From: an uncultured delta proteobacterium
GTDB lineage: Bacteria > Myxococcota_A > Polyangia > Polyangiales > Polyangiaceae
Length of the DNA stretch: 34,863 nt
Assembly: GCA_903894755.1 (NCBI GenBank)
Contig: CAITRH010000303.1
Coordinates: forward strand, 1 to 34,863
Reading direction: 5' to 3'
Position 1 is the first letter of the stretch. Each line of letters starts with the position of its first letter. The notes beneath the pieces were generated by a model. The model was not told the origin of the DNA. It ran no database searches and was given only the letters and a program-made list of their open reading frames with translations. Below, in pieces: positions 33,994 through 34,863 of the stretch. The translations under genes and the position numbers were made by a program.

Positions 33994-34685
33994 ACTTTCT
34001 AGGCCACGACGTGGTTTTAGCGACCGATGCGTCTTCTTTAGTGCGCATTGGGGCAGCGATACCGGACCTATGGCCACTGCTTCCACGTCGTCCGCTCCCC
34101 ATGGTGATTGTACGTGAGCTCGAGGCGAGTCCGATGGCAGCGGCACGGGAGGTAGGCCTAGGGTTGGCGAGCCATCTGCGGGCGGACGCGGTGTTTCATC
34201 GGCATCCAGCGTTTCACGAGCGCATGGATCTACTTAGGCCACGGGTACGGGAGCTTTGGCCTGGGGCGAGGGATCCGGAGCTTGTGGCACACGTACTGAT
34301 CGAGATGCTGCTCGACCGCTGGTTGATGGCGGGGGACTCGACGCTACTTACGCGGTACTACGGGGCATTTCGACGTGACCAGCGGGACTTTGCGGCGAGC
34401 ATGGCAGCTAGCGATGAGGCGTCGCGGGCAGCGCTTGGGGAGGTGCTCGAGCGTTTTGTGAGCTCGAGGATGTTGGTTCAGTACGGGAATGCCGACGGGC
34501 TTGTAGCGCGTCTGGTGCGGGCCTTGGGTCGGATCCCTCGCTTCTTTCGCGACCCACCGGTTGAAAGTCGGCTAGCGGAGCGTGTAGACGCCTGGTCACG
34601 GGAGATCGAGGGGGGGTTCGACGAGCTCCTTGGCTTTGTGCGAGCGGCTTTGCAAAAGGAAAGGGCGACAGTCCGACCCGCTTGA
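33990..34685 (+). CDS. AcpH-like (DUF479-type) hypothetical protein
   Basis: The 231-residue protein starts MNFLGHDVV, like the MNFLAH start of acyl-carrier-protein phosphodiesterase AcpH. It retains matching acidic and His residues: IPDLWP, SHLRADAVFHRHPAF and HVLIEMLLDRWLM. These could be metal ligands. AcpH removes phosphopantetheine from acyl carrier protein, but similarity here is remote, so function is uncertain. It uses GTG with its first base shared with the preceding TGA (GTGA), coupling it to the decayed acyl-CoA ligase. The link with acyl-CoA metabolism is suggestive. No signal peptide or membrane helix is obvious. Confidence 0.55.
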   Translation: MNFLGHDVVLATDASSLVRIGAAIPDLWPLLPRRPLPMVIVRELEASPMAAAREVGLGLASHLRADAVFHRHPAFHERMDLLRPRVRELWPGARDPELVAHVLIEMLLDRWLMAGDSTLLTRYYGAFRRDQRDFAASMAASDEASRAALGEVLERFVSSRMLVQYGNADGLVARLVRALGRIPRFFRDPPVESRLAERVDAWSREIEGGFDELLGFVRAALQKERATVRPA

Positions 34686-34795
34686 GGAGCCTTCCTTTGT
34701 CGAGAGTGAGCACCTGGGAGACGTTTACCGCCGAGTCTTTCCGATGCGTTCCCGGCTTTGCTGGACTTCACAGGGTCTTGCCGTAGGGTGGGCTC

Positions 34796-34863
34796 ATGAT
34801 GCAACCGCAGCCGCACTCGATGCCTTCCGGAAGCGCACGTCCCCGGATCGGTCTCACCTACGA
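34796..34863 (+). CDS. Start of a gene running off the window (partial)
   Basis: An ATG-ATG pair at 34796 and 34799 opens a frame (QPQPHSMPSGSARPRIGLTY) that reaches the window edge. The upstream bases GGTGGG could serve as a weak ribosome binding site. Too short to assign. The 110 bases before it hold no gene. Confidence 0.35.
   Translation, partial: MMQPQPHSMPSGSARPRIGLTY

Overview
The window looks like accessory chromosome from a high-GC, delta-proteobacterial or Myxococcota-type bacterium. Supporting signs are a long Ig-repeat surface protein ending in a MYXO-CTERM-like tail, many small Cys-lipoproteins, a PilZ-like domain of the kind common in myxobacteria, a REC/degenerate-EAL protein and a hybrid histidine kinase. 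The placement is inferred from gene content, not from a marker gene. No rRNA, tRNA or CRISPR array was recognised.

Layout. 1-1100: no recognisable gene, but two neighbouring tandem arrays with a 21-bp period. 1187-2890 (minus): a two-gene operon of a NifU/IscU-like Fe-S scaffold and a GGGtGRT-family protein. 3014-5875: a small acidic-tailed hypothetical, a REP-like palindromic element, two lipoproteins and an SH3/NlpC-P60-like secreted protein. 6009-9726 (minus): an alpha/beta hydrolase, then a membrane poly-ferredoxin (NapH-NapG-like fusion) tightly coupled to a Tat-exported DUF362 protein; a dispersed palindromic repeat sits on both sides of the hydrolase. 9831-13347: a MATE exporter, then a graveyard of a decayed IS66-type transposase, palindromic repeats and a truncated HAMP-type signalling fragment. 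13491-14774 (minus): an MBL-fold hydrolase and a lipoprotein. 14891-22561 (plus): a flotillin/SPFH protein and a giant DUF3686-AAA ATPase with a C-terminal PilZ-like domain. 22592-23286: repeat-bearing spacer. 23287-30528 (minus): Ig-repeat protein, REC-degenerate EAL regulator, RluA-type pseudouridine synthase and a secreted protein. 30715-33188 (plus): a hybrid histidine kinase split by an apparent frameshift. 33219-33993: a third 21-bp array followed by an acyl-CoA ligase remnant. 33990-34685: an AcpH-like hypothetical.

Functional themes are Fe-S/redox chemistry (two separate loci), membrane-stress or nucleic-acid ATPase function (flotillin-AAA), signalling with degenerate c-di-GMP modules, and heavy gene decay near repeats. 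The most unusual features are three 21-bp-period arrays (two probably related to each other, the third unrelated in sequence), the GGGtGRT/scaffold pair, the flotillin/AAA-PilZ pair, and two dispersed palindromic repeat families.
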